Counted from the first letter of the stretch, positions 1-9,585 are shown. The stretch: DNA of 64,000 nt from Bacillota bacterium (GCA_023398105.1 JAEWST010000026.1:29313-93312), one strand, 5' to 3'. Program-made: numbers and translations. The notes: generated by a model not told the origin, from the sequence alone.

Positions 1-29
1 TCTAATATCTAGACTGGAGGTAATAAATA

Positions 30-731
30 ATGAAGACAAAAAAAATTAGCAGTAATATATCAATTACAATTATTTGTATATTACTGGGGCTAGCACTTTC
101 ATGGCAGTTCCAAAGTATAAGAAATAATGCAAGTGTTATGAATTTGGAAAATCAAAAAAAAGATGATTTGGTTGTCAAAATTCTTAATGAGCAAAAAAAC
201 AATGAAAATCTAAAGGCTAAGCTCAGCGAGCTGCAAATTCAAATAAATAAATTTGAAAATGCAAGTGGTAATTCAGATGAAAACATGAAGCTTTTATCAG
301 ATGAAATAAAAAGATTGAAGATTGTTGCAGGATTGACTGATGTTAAAGGAAAGGGTGTAGTAATCACTTTTGCAAAAGAGGATTCTTTAAATGTAGCTGA
401 TGATGATCTTTTATCAATACTAAATGAGCTAAGAGCAACTGATGCTCAAGCTTTGGCAATAAATGACCAGAGAGTTATTGATACCACAGAAGTCAGAGCG
501 GCTGGAGGCTATATTATGGTTAATGGCAGTCACGTCATTCCGCCGTATCAGATAAAGGCTATAGTTGACCCTGACAATGCGGTAAATGCTTTGAATATGA
601 TTGGTGGACCTTTAGAAAGGATTAAATTGTTTATTGATGTTGATGTTAATAAATCCGATGAAGTCATCATTTCCAAAATTAGTGAGGAGTTAATAAAAAC
701 AAATAAGCTTACTTCAGTTGAAAGTAAATAG
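30..731 (+). CDS. DUF881 family membrane-anchored protein
   Basis: 233 aa with one N-terminal membrane segment (about residues 9-26), a charged coiled-coil stretch (about 35-100) and a C-terminal DUF881 domain, recognisable by the core around LNELRATDAQALAINDQRV and the later GSHVIPPYQIKAIVDP. DUF881 proteins (YlxW/YlxX-like) are bitopic, with the folded domain outside, and are usually encoded near division or sporulation genes; their biochemical role is not established. GGAGG sits 8 bases before the ATG. It is the first gene in the window, so upstream operon partners cannot be seen. A hairpin plus T-run follows, making it the last gene of its unit. Confidence 0.85.
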   Translation: MKTKKISSNISITIICILLGLALSWQFQSIRNNASVMNLENQKKDDLVVKILNEQKNNENLKAKLSELQIQINKFENASGNSDENMKLLSDEIKRLKIVAGLTDVKGKGVVITFAKEDSLNVADDDLLSILNELRATDAQALAINDQRVIDTTEVRAAGGYIMVNGSHVIPPYQIKAIVDPDNAVNALNMIGGPLERIKLFIDVDVNKSDEVIISKISEELIKTNKLTSVESK

Positions 732-759
732 ACTTAAATACTGAATTGGATATCCTCAG

Positions 760-796
760 GTCTTATATGTGTTATTACACGATATAAGGCTTTTTT
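760..796 (+). terminator. Rho-independent terminator after the DUF881 gene
   Basis: GTCTTATAT and ATATAAGGC pair (one G-U) around a loop and are followed by six T. It separates the DUF881 gene from the deacetylase gene. Confidence 0.7.
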
Positions 797-916
797 GTTG
801 TTCTCAAAAGTTAAAAAAGTATATATAAATATATGAGAAGTTTTTTTATTAAAAAGAGTTTGCAGAGTTTGTTTGGTTTTTTATCAATAATACGCTTAAG
901 ATAGTGGGGGATTATT

Positions 917-1837
917 TTGAAAATGAAAAAAGTTGTTATTATATCTGTTTTGCTTATAATTTTAGCTGTTATTGTAAATTGTATTGTTACACGAAGAAAT
1001 AATTCTATTGCCAATTCAAACCTATCAGATCTAGGCGGTGTTTATAGTGTAAGTAGCAGGAGTATTGACTATTCTACAGAACTTACAGGAAAGTTAATAG
1101 AAGAGTTGGATTCTGAAAATAATATATCTTTGCAAAGTGAATATCCCTATGAACATAAGCGCTGCTGGGGGTTAAAAAGGCAGCCTGATAATCAAACACC
1201 TAAAGCTGACCCTGGTGCTGATAAGCTACTCGAAAAATATGGTGGTAAGTATGTTGGTGATGTAAACAAAAAAATTATATATTTAACTTTTGATGAAGGC
1301 TATGAGAATGGATATACAGCTAAAATACTTGATGTTTTAAAGGAGAATAAGGTAAAAGCTACGTTTTTCATAACAGGACCCTATCTCAATGAGCATCAGG
1401 ATTTAGTAAGAAGAATGGTTGAAGAAGGTCATACAGTTGGAAATCACACAATTCATCATCCCAGTCTGCCAGAGAAGGAGGACTCCGAAATTGAGGAGGA
1501 GGTTCTTGGACTTGAAAGAGCTTTCACAGAAAAATTCGGAGCAAAAATGAAGTTCCTCAGGCCTCCAAAGGGTGAATATAGTGAAAAAAGTTTAAATATT
1601 ACCAACAAACTTGGCTATTGTAATCTTTTTTGGAGCTTTGCATATGATGATTGGCATAGAGATAAAATAAGAGGTCCTGAATATGCATATAAAATTGTAA
1701 TGAAAAATTTACATAATGGAGAGATTATGCTGCTACATGCTGTATCAAAGGATAATGCGGATGCCCTAGATATGATAATAAAAGGAGCAATTGCAAGTGG
1801 ATATGAATTTGGAAATGTAGAAAATTTGGTGAATTAG
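917..1837 (+). CDS. pdaA: PdaA-type polysaccharide deacetylase (delta-lactam biosynthesis)
   Basis: 306 aa: N-terminal membrane anchor (about residues 5-24), then a NodB-type deacetylase domain. The metal/catalytic motif is TFDEGYENG (about 124-132) rather than the usual TFDDG, which is the PdaA signature; NHTIHHP (about 176-182) supplies the metal histidines and RPPKGEY follows. The upstream CWGLKRQ block is also typical of PdaA. The family removes the acetyl group from muramic acid so that muramic delta-lactam can form in spore cortex. The start is TTG at 917 because GGGGG at 906-910 is well spaced for it; ATG at 923 is the alternative. Sits next to the yqfC-yqfD sporulation genes. Confidence 0.88.
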   Translation: MKMKKVVIISVLLIILAVIVNCIVTRRNNSIANSNLSDLGGVYSVSSRSIDYSTELTGKLIEELDSENNISLQSEYPYEHKRCWGLKRQPDNQTPKADPGADKLLEKYGGKYVGDVNKKIIYLTFDEGYENGYTAKILDVLKENKVKATFFITGPYLNEHQDLVRRMVEEGHTVGNHTIHHPSLPEKEDSEIEEEVLGLERAFTEKFGAKMKFLRPPKGEYSEKSLNITNKLGYCNLFWSFAYDDWHRDKIRGPEYAYKIVMKNLHNGEIMLLHAVSKDNADALDMIIKGAIASGYEFGNVENLVN

Positions 1838-1962
1838 TTTTTGTGAAAGTATTTCTAGCTCCCAAAACCACAAGTAGCTTATGCTAGTTAAGAAAGCAGA
1901 GGTTCTCCGCTGAAAACTTTACCAAATTTTTTGATCCAATTAGGGTTTAGGAGGATAGTTTA

Positions 1963-2298
1963 ATGCAAAAAATAGAGAAAATCAGCAAAGGTAACCATAC
2001 TAAAAACAATATAAAAGTTAAGCTAGAATCTAAAATGAAAATAAGAGAAAAGTTTACTGAGATGTTAGAATTGCCAAAAGAAATAGTATTAGATATGCCC
2101 AAGCTGACTATGTTAGGAAATGGAGATCTAATTATAGAAAATTATAAAGGGATTGCTGAATATGATGAAGATGTTTTGCGTGTTAATACTACATCAGGAA
2201 CTATAAAAGTAAAAGGCACTGACGTTTTCATAAAAGAGATTACACCAGAGAGCATAATGATTTACGGCAATATTGAAACGTTGGAATTTATAAAATAG
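1963..2298 (+). CDS. yqfC: Sporulation protein YqfC
   Basis: 111-aa protein with a lysine-rich N-terminus followed by the YabP/YqfC-type beta-rich domain: ELPKEIVLDMPKLTMLGNGD, then IENYKGIAEYDEDVLRVNT and a terminal IYGNIETLEFIK. YqfC is a mother-cell sporulation protein of uncertain biochemical role that travels with YqfD. AGGAGG lies 7-8 bases before the ATG. It is followed 41 bases later by yqfD, as in other spore formers, so the two are almost certainly cotranscribed. Confidence 0.9.
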   Translation: MQKIEKISKGNHTKNNIKVKLESKMKIREKFTEMLELPKEIVLDMPKLTMLGNGDLIIENYKGIAEYDEDVLRVNTTSGTIKVKGTDVFIKEITPESIMIYGNIETLEFIK

Positions 2299-2339
2299 CA
2301 AAGTAAATGCTACCAAGTTTTCTTTAACTGGAGGGTAAA

Positions 2340-3539
2340 ATGTTAATTTTGAGGTTATGGAATTATATAAGAGGATATGTTATTATTATTGTTGAAGGAT
2401 ATTTTTTAGAAAAGTTTATAAACATATGTACTCATAGGCAACTGAGATTATGGAATGTAAAGTGGCAAAGAAACAGTAGAGTTAAAATGATGATTAGCAT
2501 TAAGGATTTCAAAATGCTTAGACCCATTGCAAAGAAGACTAGATGCAGAGTACATATTATTATGAAAAAGGGATTGCCTTTTTTATTAAATAGATATAAA
2601 AACAGAAAAGCTTTTGTTATAGGAGCTGGAAGTTGTATTATAGTATTTTTTCTAATATCATCTTTTATATGGGAGGTATCAGTTGTTGGGAATAGCAGTG
2701 TGCCAACTGAAGTCATAGTTGAAAAGTTATATAACAATGGCATTAAAGTAGGAGCTTTGAAATATAACATACATCCTGAAGATGTAGTTGGTAATATGAT
2801 GCTTGAATTGAAAGACCTTGCAAGGGTTAGTGTTTATATTCGTGGAACAAAGGTTCAAGTGGTTGTAAATGAAAGAGTAAAACCACCAGATTTAATAAAT
2901 AGAAATGTGCCATGTGATATTGTTGCCTTAAAGGAAGGTGTGATTTGTTCCATTGTTGCAAAGGAAGGTCTTGAAGTTGTCAAAATAGGTGACACTGTTA
3001 TAAAGGGTCAACTGCTCATTACAGGAAAGGTTGAAAATATTAACAACCCAGAAGCAATTCCCCTAATGGTTCACTCTATGGGGAGTGTTAAAGCAAGGAC
3101 TTGGTATGAAGCTAGTGCAAAGGTGGAACAAAAGCTTGTAAGAACCAAAAGGACAGGTTTAAAAAAAGAAAATTACTCAATTGTTCTTTTTACAAAAAAA
3201 TTGGAATTATTTCATAGCAAAATTCCATATAAGAATTCAGAATATGTTGAAATAAAAAAAAAGCTATGTATTGGTAATTATTTCGCATTACCTTTTGAAC
3301 TTATTATAGATCAGCATTATGAATATGATTTGGAGCACTATGAAATTGACTTTGAGACTGCGGAGGAAATTGCAGCAGACAAAGCTATAGCTTTAGCACA
3401 AAAAAATGTACCTATACATTCACAAATAGTTAATACAAATATTTCTTTTGTCAATAATGACAATGGTGTTAGTATAGCTAAAGCAGTAATTGAATGTGTA
3501 GAGGATATCGGGGTTACACAAGAGATAGGAGGAATGTAA
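2340..3539 (+). CDS. yqfD: Sporulation protein YqfD
   Basis: 399 aa, usual length for YqfD. One membrane segment lies at about residues 95-112 (GAGSCIIVFFLISSFIWEV), with a basic cytoplasmic N-terminal part and a long extracytoplasmic part that carries a POTRA/FtsQ-like start (VVGNSSVPTEVIVEKLYNNG). The family is required for efficient sporulation, with unknown mechanism. GGAGGG lies about 6 bases before the ATG. The next gene, phoH, starts three bases after the stop, so translation is probably coupled. Confidence 0.9.
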   Translation: MLILRLWNYIRGYVIIIVEGYFLEKFINICTHRQLRLWNVKWQRNSRVKMMISIKDFKMLRPIAKKTRCRVHIIMKKGLPFLLNRYKNRKAFVIGAGSCIIVFFLISSFIWEVSVVGNSSVPTEVIVEKLYNNGIKVGALKYNIHPEDVVGNMMLELKDLARVSVYIRGTKVQVVVNERVKPPDLINRNVPCDIVALKEGVICSIVAKEGLEVVKIGDTVIKGQLLITGKVENINNPEAIPLMVHSMGSVKARTWYEASAKVEQKLVRTKRTGLKKENYSIVLFTKKLELFHSKIPYKNSEYVEIKKKLCIGNYFALPFELIIDQHYEYDLEHYEIDFETAEEIAADKAIALAQKNVPIHSQIVNTNISFVNNDNGVSIAKAVIECVEDIGVTQEIGGM

Positions 3540-3542
3540 TAC

Positions 3543-4523
3543 TTGTCAGAGAGAATAGAAAAAAATATAGATTTTTATAGTATAGAATATGCAATGAACA
3601 TATTTGGTAATTATGATGAGAATATTAAGATTATAGAAGAAGCATTTAATGTTAAAGTTGTGACTAGAGATACGTCAATAGCAATTAGTGGAGAAGCTGA
3701 TAATGTTAATAAAGCCGAAACAATTGTTACAAAGCTATTAGGAATTGCAAAACGTGGAGAAAATATAACAAGACAAAATGTGCAATATCTAGTAGGTCTT
3801 ACAAATGAGAAGCAAATAGAAAAGGCTGACGAGCTGTTAGTTGACTATGTTTGCCTTACTGCAAAAGGAAAGCAGATTAAGAATAAGACACATGGACAAA
3901 AGCTTTATGTTGATGCAATGAAAAAAAATGATATTGTTTTTGGAATAGGTCCCGCTGGTACGGGAAAGACATTTTTGGCTGTTGCTATGGCAGTAACAGC
4001 TTTTAGGAATAAAGAGGTTGATAGAATAGTACTTACAAGGCCTGCAGTAGAAGCAGGTGAGAAGTTAGGGTTTTTACCAGGAGATTTACAAAATAAGGTT
4101 GATCCCTATTTAAGACCACTTTATGACGGACTTTACGAAATAATGGGAGCAGATCTATATTTAAAGTATCTTGAAAGAGGGATGATAGAGATTGCACCTT
4201 TGGCTTATATGAGGGGAAGAACCCTTGACAACTCTTTTATTATTTTAGATGAAGCACAGAACACTACACCAGAGCAGATGAAGATGTTTTTAACAAGAAT
4301 TGGGTTTAATTCAAAGGCGGTAATAACAGGTGATATAACTCAAATAGACTTACCAGGTGACAAAAGATCTGGGCTAAAGGAAGTAACTACTATTTTGAAG
4401 GATATAGATGGTATTGAGTTTTGTTACCTTACTCAGAAGGATGTAGTCAGACATGAACTGGTTCAGAAGATTATAATTGCTTATGATAAACACTCTTCAA
4501 AGGAAGATAAACAAAAGTCTTAA
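3543..4523 (+). CDS. phoH: PhoH-family ATPase
   Basis: 326 aa. An N-terminal KH-like segment (about residues 15-70) is followed by a PhoH P-loop ATPase domain with Walker A GPAGTGKT at about 136-143, Walker B FIILDEAQNTTPEQM and the sensor ITGDITQIDLP. PhoH/YbeZ proteins work with YbeY, two genes downstream here, in rRNA processing and ribosome quality control; that pairing is known from other bacteria. The start is TTG at 3543, set by GGAGG at 3530-3534; there is no ATG at a sensible distance. It lies tight behind yqfD. Confidence 0.93.
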   Translation: MSERIEKNIDFYSIEYAMNIFGNYDENIKIIEEAFNVKVVTRDTSIAISGEADNVNKAETIVTKLLGIAKRGENITRQNVQYLVGLTNEKQIEKADELLVDYVCLTAKGKQIKNKTHGQKLYVDAMKKNDIVFGIGPAGTGKTFLAVAMAVTAFRNKEVDRIVLTRPAVEAGEKLGFLPGDLQNKVDPYLRPLYDGLYEIMGADLYLKYLERGMIEIAPLAYMRGRTLDNSFIILDEAQNTTPEQMKMFLTRIGFNSKAVITGDITQIDLPGDKRSGLKEVTTILKDIDGIEFCYLTQKDVVRHELVQKIIIAYDKHSSKEDKQKS

Positions 4524-4580
4524 ACTTTAAACTACTGAACATTAAAGACGTAAATTACAACACTTACCTGGGGGTAGCAA

Positions 4581-6839
4581 ATGAAAAAAGCTAAAAAAAG
4601 CAATAACAAAACAAGTAGTATTACTAAAATTACTAAAAACTTCACAGTTCATCGTTTGTTTATGGTAATTATTACTATTTTAATTGCTTTTATTATAATT
4701 GAAACAGGAGCTCAACCAATAAGATATAAGCTAAATGTAGGTGATGTCTCAACTGATGATATAACTTCACCTAGAGATGTTATTAATGAGGTTCTAACTG
4801 AAGAGAACAGAATTTCAGCTAGAGAAAATGTTGAACCATTGACAAAGGAAGACTCAAAGGCTTTTGTACAGGTTATTTACAAGAAGGACGATTTCTTTAA
4901 GGCTATATCAAATACTAGATTAAGTGTTGAAAAAAGAATGAAGGAGCTTGGATTAACTCCAAATAGCATAAGCTATAAGGACTATCTTAAGGAGTCTCAA
5001 GATATAGCAGCAAATGGTTTGTCAGATAGATTAAATGAGCTTTCAATACCATTGTCAAAAACACAAATTGAATACCTTATAGCAACTGTTTCAGATAGTG
5101 AATTAGAAGCTTTTGAAGTTTTGACAAAACAGCTTATATCACGTTCTATGTCTGAGGTTATTACACAGAGCAATATTGATATACATATACAAAATTTGTT
5201 CAACAGCTATCAGAATGAGCAGGGTATAAGTGACCAACTGAAAAGCATTGGAGAGCAACTTTCTAAAAGTATACTCAGAACAAATCAGATAATTGATATT
5301 GAGGCTACTGAAAAGAAAAGACAGGAAGCATACAATGATGAGGCTAATATTGTTAAGATTAAAAAGGGATCTAGAATTATAAGCTATGGTGATATAGTTA
5401 CAATGGACAAGCTGAAGCTACTTGAGGAACTTAATCTTCTAGAAACTAAAGGTAGATATGATTATCTTTTTTCTATTGGAATATTGACAGTTTTACTTTT
5501 CCTTGTTGGAATAGTTGCTGTATTCTTGAAAAAATATAATAAAAAAATATACAAAAATAGAAAAGAGTTGTTTTTGATATGCTTGATAGCCATTATTATT
5601 CTTATATTGGCTAGATACCTGTATCCTTTTTATAATGGTTTGCTTATACCTATTTTTGTAGGAACAATGCTCATTTCAATACTGCTCAACTTTGAGCTTG
5701 CAGTAGTAATTAACTGTATTCTTACTGTTTGTATCTCATTATTACTTAGAGGTGACTATAAGTTTTTGTATATGGGGTTAGTTTGCGGTGCAATATCAGC
5801 ATTTATGGTTACAAAGGCACATCAACGCAGCAGGCTATCAGCAAATGGACTTTTGCTGGGATTAATAAATGCTTTATTTATAGTTTTTATAAATTTTATA
5901 GAAAAAAGCGATGCTACAACAATTCTTACAGACAGCTTAGCGGTGTTTTTTAATGGAATTGTTTCAATGGTATTAACTATTGGATTGCTTCCGTTTTTAG
6001 AAAGTGCATTTGGTATCGTTACTCCTTTAAAGCTGCTTGAAATTTCCAACCCTAATCATCCTCTGCTTAAAAAGCTTCTAATGGAGGCACCAGGCACCTA
6101 TCATCATAGCCTTATGGTTGGAAATCTTGCAGAAGTGGCTGCGGAGGACTTAGGGGCAAATGCTTTACTTGCTAGAGCTGGAGCATATTTTCATGATGTT
6201 GGAAAACTTAAAAGACCAGATTTATTTACAGAAAATCAATTATCAGAAAATCCCCATGAGAGAATGACACCCAATGTAAGTGCAGTTGTTATTACATCGC
6301 ATACAACTGATGGTGTTGACATAGCAACAAAGTACAAGTTACCTCTTGTAATTAAAGATATGATAAAGCAGCACCATGGAACAACACTAGTAGCATATTT
6401 TTATTATAAAGCTATAAAATCAGAGACTAGTAATGAGGTTAAACAAGAGGATTACAGATATGAAGGACCAAGACCTCAGACAAAGGAAGCGGCGATAGTA
6501 ATGCTTTCAGATTCTGTTGAAGCAGCAGTTAGATCTATGAGCAATAAAACAGAGGAAAAAATTGAAGGTTTAGTAAGGAAAATAATTAAGGACAAGCTAG
6601 ATGATGGACAGTTAAATAAATGCCAGCTTACATTGGCTGATTTAGATACAATTGCAAATTCATTTATGAAGGTTCTTAGTGGCTATTTTCATGCACGTGA
6701 ACAATATCCAGAAGTGAAAAATTTAGTGAATAAGAATGTTTTTATTGAGGAAAAGGGAGAGTATAATATAGAAAAGCCTAAAGATGAAACTTATGATGAA
6801 GCAAGAATAGATGGAGGAGCAAAAGTTGATAATAATTGA
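4581..6839 (+). CDS. yqfF: 7TM-HD membrane phosphohydrolase (YqfF/PgpH family)
   Basis: 752 aa. Order: an N-terminal membrane helix (about 27-45), a large extracytoplasmic 7TMR-HDED-type domain to about residue 290, seven predicted membrane helices (about 295-480) and a cytoplasmic HD domain. The metal ligands are visible in TYHHSLMVGN (about 505-515) and FHDVGK (about 536-541). Characterised relatives such as Listeria PgpH hydrolyse cyclic di-AMP, so that role is inferred here. It is the largest gene of the phoH-yqfF-ybeY unit and overlaps the start of ybeY. Confidence 0.92.
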   Translation: MKKAKKSNNKTSSITKITKNFTVHRLFMVIITILIAFIIIETGAQPIRYKLNVGDVSTDDITSPRDVINEVLTEENRISARENVEPLTKEDSKAFVQVIYKKDDFFKAISNTRLSVEKRMKELGLTPNSISYKDYLKESQDIAANGLSDRLNELSIPLSKTQIEYLIATVSDSELEAFEVLTKQLISRSMSEVITQSNIDIHIQNLFNSYQNEQGISDQLKSIGEQLSKSILRTNQIIDIEATEKKRQEAYNDEANIVKIKKGSRIISYGDIVTMDKLKLLEELNLLETKGRYDYLFSIGILTVLLFLVGIVAVFLKKYNKKIYKNRKELFLICLIAIIILILARYLYPFYNGLLIPIFVGTMLISILLNFELAVVINCILTVCISLLLRGDYKFLYMGLVCGAISAFMVTKAHQRSRLSANGLLLGLINALFIVFINFIEKSDATTILTDSLAVFFNGIVSMVLTIGLLPFLESAFGIVTPLKLLEISNPNHPLLKKLLMEAPGTYHHSLMVGNLAEVAAEDLGANALLARAGAYFHDVGKLKRPDLFTENQLSENPHERMTPNVSAVVITSHTTDGVDIATKYKLPLVIKDMIKQHHGTTLVAYFYYKAIKSETSNEVKQEDYRYEGPRPQTKEAAIVMLSDSVEAAVRSMSNKTEEKIEGLVRKIIKDKLDDGQLNKCQLTLADLDTIANSFMKVLSGYFHAREQYPEVKNLVNKNVFIEEKGEYNIEKPKDETYDEARIDGGAKVDNN

Positions 6840-7311
6840 AAATGAACAAGATAAGGTATCAATTGATGAAAATATTAATATAATCATTAAGAAGGTCATT
6901 GACATATGTATGAAGTCTGAAGAGCTAGAAGTGGACTATGAAGTAAGTGTTCTGATTGTAGATGATAAAGAGATACGATTAATAAACAAGGAGCATAGGG
7001 ATATTGATAAAGCTACTGACGTGTTATCTTTTCCTATGGCAGAATTCTATAATGGAGAATTAATTTCTGATGAAGGAGATTATGACATTGAGAATGAGCA
7101 ATTAATGCTAGGTGATATCATTATTTCAGCTGAAACGGCAAAGAGACAGGCAGTAGAATATGGACATAGCTTTGAGAGAGAAATGGCATTTTTGACAGCT
7201 CATTCGTGTTTTCATTTATTAGGATATGATCATATGGAAGAGTCCGAAGAAAAGGTTATGCTAAATAAGCAGGAAGCTGTCTTGAAGGAAATAGGGTTAA
7301 CTAGGCTCTGA
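6826..7311 (+). CDS. ybeY: Endoribonuclease YbeY
   Basis: 161 aa with the family zinc site HSCFHLLGYDH (HxxxHxxxxxH, about residues 126-136) and the upstream block TDVLSFPM. YbeY is a metal-dependent RNase acting in 16S rRNA 3-prime maturation and ribosome quality control. I place the start at TTG 6826 because GGAGGAG at 6813-6819 is ideally spaced for it; an in-frame ATG at 6811 would put that ribosome site inside the gene. The gene thus overlaps the last 14 bases of yqfF, suggesting translational coupling. Confidence 0.92.
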   Translation: MIIIENEQDKVSIDENINIIIKKVIDICMKSEELEVDYEVSVLIVDDKEIRLINKEHRDIDKATDVLSFPMAEFYNGELISDEGDYDIENEQLMLGDIIISAETAKRQAVEYGHSFEREMAFLTAHSCFHLLGYDHMEESEEKVMLNKQEAVLKEIGLTRL

Positions 7312-7386
7312 TAAGTGTTTTCGTTCTCTTCGCATTTTTAATTACTATTTGTGTCGCTGGCGATACTAGCGAAATGGAGGTTTAGC

Positions 7387-7764
7387 TTGAAGAATAGAAA
7401 TCTTATTGAAAGCTTTATGAACGCCTTTCAAGGGGTAGTATATGCACTTGTAAAAGAAAGAAATATGAAAATTCATTTAGCTGTTAGTTTTTTTGTTTTT
7501 TTGATTGCATTATGGTTAGAGGTTAGCAGGCTTGAGCTGGCAATACTATGTTTGACAATTGCAATGGTTTTATGTTTTGAACTCATAAATACAGCAATGG
7601 AAGTAGTAGTTGATTTTATAGTGGATGTATATCATCCAAAAGCTAAGATTATAAAGGATGTTTCTGCTGGTGCAGTTTTTGTTTCGGCATTTTTTAGTAT
7701 TATAATAGGTGCTGTAATAATGGGAGAAAAACTGATGGTAAGAATAATAGCTTTTATTGGATAA
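7387..7764 (+). CDS. dgkA: Diacylglycerol/undecaprenol kinase DgkA
   Basis: 125 aa from TTG 7387, chosen because GGAGG at 7376-7380 precedes it by 6 bases; the frame is open back to 7351 but with no ribosome site there. Three predicted membrane helices and the family motif FELINTAMEVVVD, followed by KIIKDVSAGAVF, identify the DgkA/UdpK family. In Gram-positives these integral kinases phosphorylate mainly undecaprenol and so recycle the peptidoglycan lipid carrier. Located between ybeY and cdd, its standard place in Firmicutes. Confidence 0.92.
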   Translation: MKNRNLIESFMNAFQGVVYALVKERNMKIHLAVSFFVFLIALWLEVSRLELAILCLTIAMVLCFELINTAMEVVVDFIVDVYHPKAKIIKDVSAGAVFVSAFFSIIIGAVIMGEKLMVRIIAFIG

Positions 7765-7797
7765 AAAGGTAAATTACAGAATAGAGGAGATAAAATA

Positions 7798-8187
7798 ATG
7801 ACAGATAAAGAACTTATTGATTGTGCTAAAAAGGCATTAGAGAAAGCATATGTTCCCTATTCAAAATTCAGAGTTGGTGCGGCTATCTTAACAAAAACAG
7901 GAAATATTTATACAGGATGCAATGTTGAAATAGCATCATTTGGTGCAACAAATTGTGCTGAAAGAACTGCAGTTTGGAAGGCAGTATCAGAGGAAGGCAA
8001 AATTGAGATTGAAAAAATTGCAATTGCCAGTGATGATGATGACTATATTTTTCCCTGTGGTATTTGCAGGCAGGTCATGGCTGAATTTGCGGATGATAAT
8101 ATGAAGCTGCTTTGTACAAATAAAGATGGTGATTACAAAGAAATTCGTTTTGGTGATATATTGCCTAATGCTTTCAGGAGTTTTTAG
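7798..8187 (+). CDS. cdd: Cytidine deaminase
   Basis: 129 aa, normal length for the small tetrameric zinc-dependent cytidine deaminase. The catalytic CAERTAVWKAV motif (zinc Cys and proton-shuttling Glu) and PCGICRQVMAEF (the two other zinc cysteines) are intact, and the N-terminal YVPYSKFRVGAAI substrate region is conserved. It converts cytidine and deoxycytidine to uridine and deoxyuridine in pyrimidine salvage. AGAGGAG lies 8 bases before the ATG. A family-1 repeat follows directly, so era may be read from a separate promoter. Confidence 0.95.
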   Translation: MTDKELIDCAKKALEKAYVPYSKFRVGAAILTKTGNIYTGCNVEIASFGATNCAERTAVWKAVSEEGKIEIEKIAIASDDDDYIFPCGICRQVMAEFADDNMKLLCTNKDGDYKEIRFGDILPNAFRSF

Positions 8188-8195
8188 GTAATTAA

Positions 8196-8251
8196 TCAAC
8201 TTTCGCACATAAAATTCTAGCGGTGCGAGAGATTTATAAATGGAAAGTTGA
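8196..8251 (+). repeat. Family-1 palindromic element, short form
   Basis: 56 bp with perfect 9-bp inverted ends TCAACTTTC / GAAAGTTGA and an inner inverted pair around GCGGTGCGAGA, placed 8 bases after cdd. The CGCACATAAAATTCTA stretch matches the end of the long copies near 36.8 and 38.4 kb in reverse orientation. Confidence 0.7.
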
Positions 8252-8361
8252 GTAATAAATTAATTAGTCCATCTAGTATTTTATAGGAGTTTTGTGCTAA
8301 AATACCGTTTATGGACAAAACATTTTAATGCATGAAAAATAATGGAGGATACAAATAGAAT

Positions 8362-9255
8362 ATGGCATACAAATCAGGATTTATATCGGTTATAGGCAAA
8401 CCAAATGTTGGAAAGTCAACTCTATTGAATGCTTTAGCTGGTGAAAAAATAGCAATAATGTCAAATAAACCTCAGACCACAAGAAATACTATAAGGGCTG
8501 TTATAACAAGTGATGAATGTCAGCTTGTACTTATTGACACACCTGGTATTCATAAACCTAAAACAAAACTAGGAGAATATATGGTAAATGTCGCTTCTGA
8601 AACAATCAAAGAGGTGGATATAATTTTCTTCTTAGCTGAGGCGACAACTCAGCCTGAAAGTTTAGATGTTAGCATCATTGAGCAACTGAAAAAGGTTAGA
8701 ACACCAGTTTTTCTAATTTTGAACAAGGTGGATATAGTGGCTAAGGAAAAACTGTTCACTATAATAGCTAGATATAATGAATTGATGGAGTTCAAAGCCA
8801 TTATTCCTGTTTCCGCTTTAAAGAAAGACGGATTGGAAATTATTCTAAAAGAGTCACTTAAATATCTACATGAGGGAGAAAAGTTTTTCCCTGATGATAC
8901 ATTGACTGACCAACCAGAAAAGGTAATTGCTGCTGAAATGATTAGAGAGAAATTACTTTTGAATCTAGATGATGAAGTTCCCCATGGAGTTGGTGTTGAA
9001 GTTACCTCCTTTAAAGAAAGAAAAGACGGACTGATTAATATTCAAGCTACTATTTTCTGTGAGAAGAGCTCTCACAAGGGAATAATTATCGGCAAGCAAG
9101 GCTTAATGCTTAAAAAGATAGGAGCTGCAGCAAGATTTGAAATAGAAAGACTTCTAGATACAAAGGTCTTTTTAGAACTTTGGGTAAAAGTAAAACCAGA
9201 TTGGCGAAATAATGACAATATGTTAAAGGACCTTGGCTACAAAAGGAAACAATGA
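8362..9255 (+). CDS. era: GTPase Era
   Basis: 297 aa. GTPase motifs: G1 GKPNVGKST (about residues 12-20), G2 region QTTRNTIR, G3 DTPGIHKPK, G4 NKVD and G5 VSALK; then a C-terminal KH domain carrying GIIIGKQGLMLKKIGAAAR. Era binds the 3-prime end of 16S rRNA and assists 30S assembly. GGAGG lies 13 bases before the ATG, a long spacing, but the protein begins exactly where Era proteins do. A family-2 element starts 3 bases after the stop. Confidence 0.97.
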   Translation: MAYKSGFISVIGKPNVGKSTLLNALAGEKIAIMSNKPQTTRNTIRAVITSDECQLVLIDTPGIHKPKTKLGEYMVNVASETIKEVDIIFFLAEATTQPESLDVSIIEQLKKVRTPVFLILNKVDIVAKEKLFTIIARYNELMEFKAIIPVSALKKDGLEIILKESLKYLHEGEKFFPDDTLTDQPEKVIAAEMIREKLLLNLDDEVPHGVGVEVTSFKERKDGLINIQATIFCEKSSHKGIIIGKQGLMLKKIGAAARFEIERLLDTKVFLELWVKVKPDWRNNDNMLKDLGYKRKQ

Positions 9256-9257
9256 GT

Positions 9258-9333
9258 TTATAACGCCTAGATTCAAAATAAAGAGGTACACCGCCACTTA
9301 TAGAAGTGGGGGGATTTTCTTTACTCGTTATAA
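9258..9333 (-). repeat. Family-2 element, 76 bp, reverse orientation
   Basis: Bounded by TTATAACG and CGTTATAA. Contains the reverse complement of the family hairpin (CGCCACTTATAGAAGTGGGGGG) core and the right-end block CCTAGATTCAAAAT joined directly, so the middle of the full element (see 23463-23618) is missing. Its position right after era lets the hairpin plus TTTTCTTT serve as a transcription stop. Confidence 0.75.
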
Positions 9334-9442
9334 ATAAATTTATTCAAAAATGGAAACTAATATTTAATTGTCCTTGTATACTATTGGACTTTTTGAGGGA
9401 AAATATATTTTATTAAATATAGATAAGAAGGAGCTGACATTC

Positions 9443-9577
9443 ATGCTGGTAGATTTTATTTGGAGTGTTTTTAAATCAACTGGTAGTGTTGATTCTTATG
9501 TACTAATGAAGGAAATTGAGGAAAAGTACAAATCAGAAAAAACAGAAGATGTCGTTCGAGAAGAAATTCCAATTTAG
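9443..9577 (+). CDS. YqzL-like small protein
   Basis: 44-aa protein reading MLVDFIWSVFKSTGSVDSYV then LMKEIEEKYKSEK. The aromatic MLxDFxWxVFxxTG start and length match the YqzL family, which lies between era and recO in many Firmicutes, exactly this position. The frame is open back to TTG 9368, but AAGGAG at 9428-9433 fits ATG 9443 and the family start. Function unknown; expressed with era/recO by inference. Confidence 0.75.
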   Translation: MLVDFIWSVFKSTGSVDSYVLMKEIEEKYKSEKTEDVVREEIPI

Positions 9578-9585
9578 TAGAACTA

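Noticed and set aside
811..1014. Minus-strand open frame upstream of pdaA
   Set aside because: Antisense to the pdaA start, AT-rich composition and no ribosome site.
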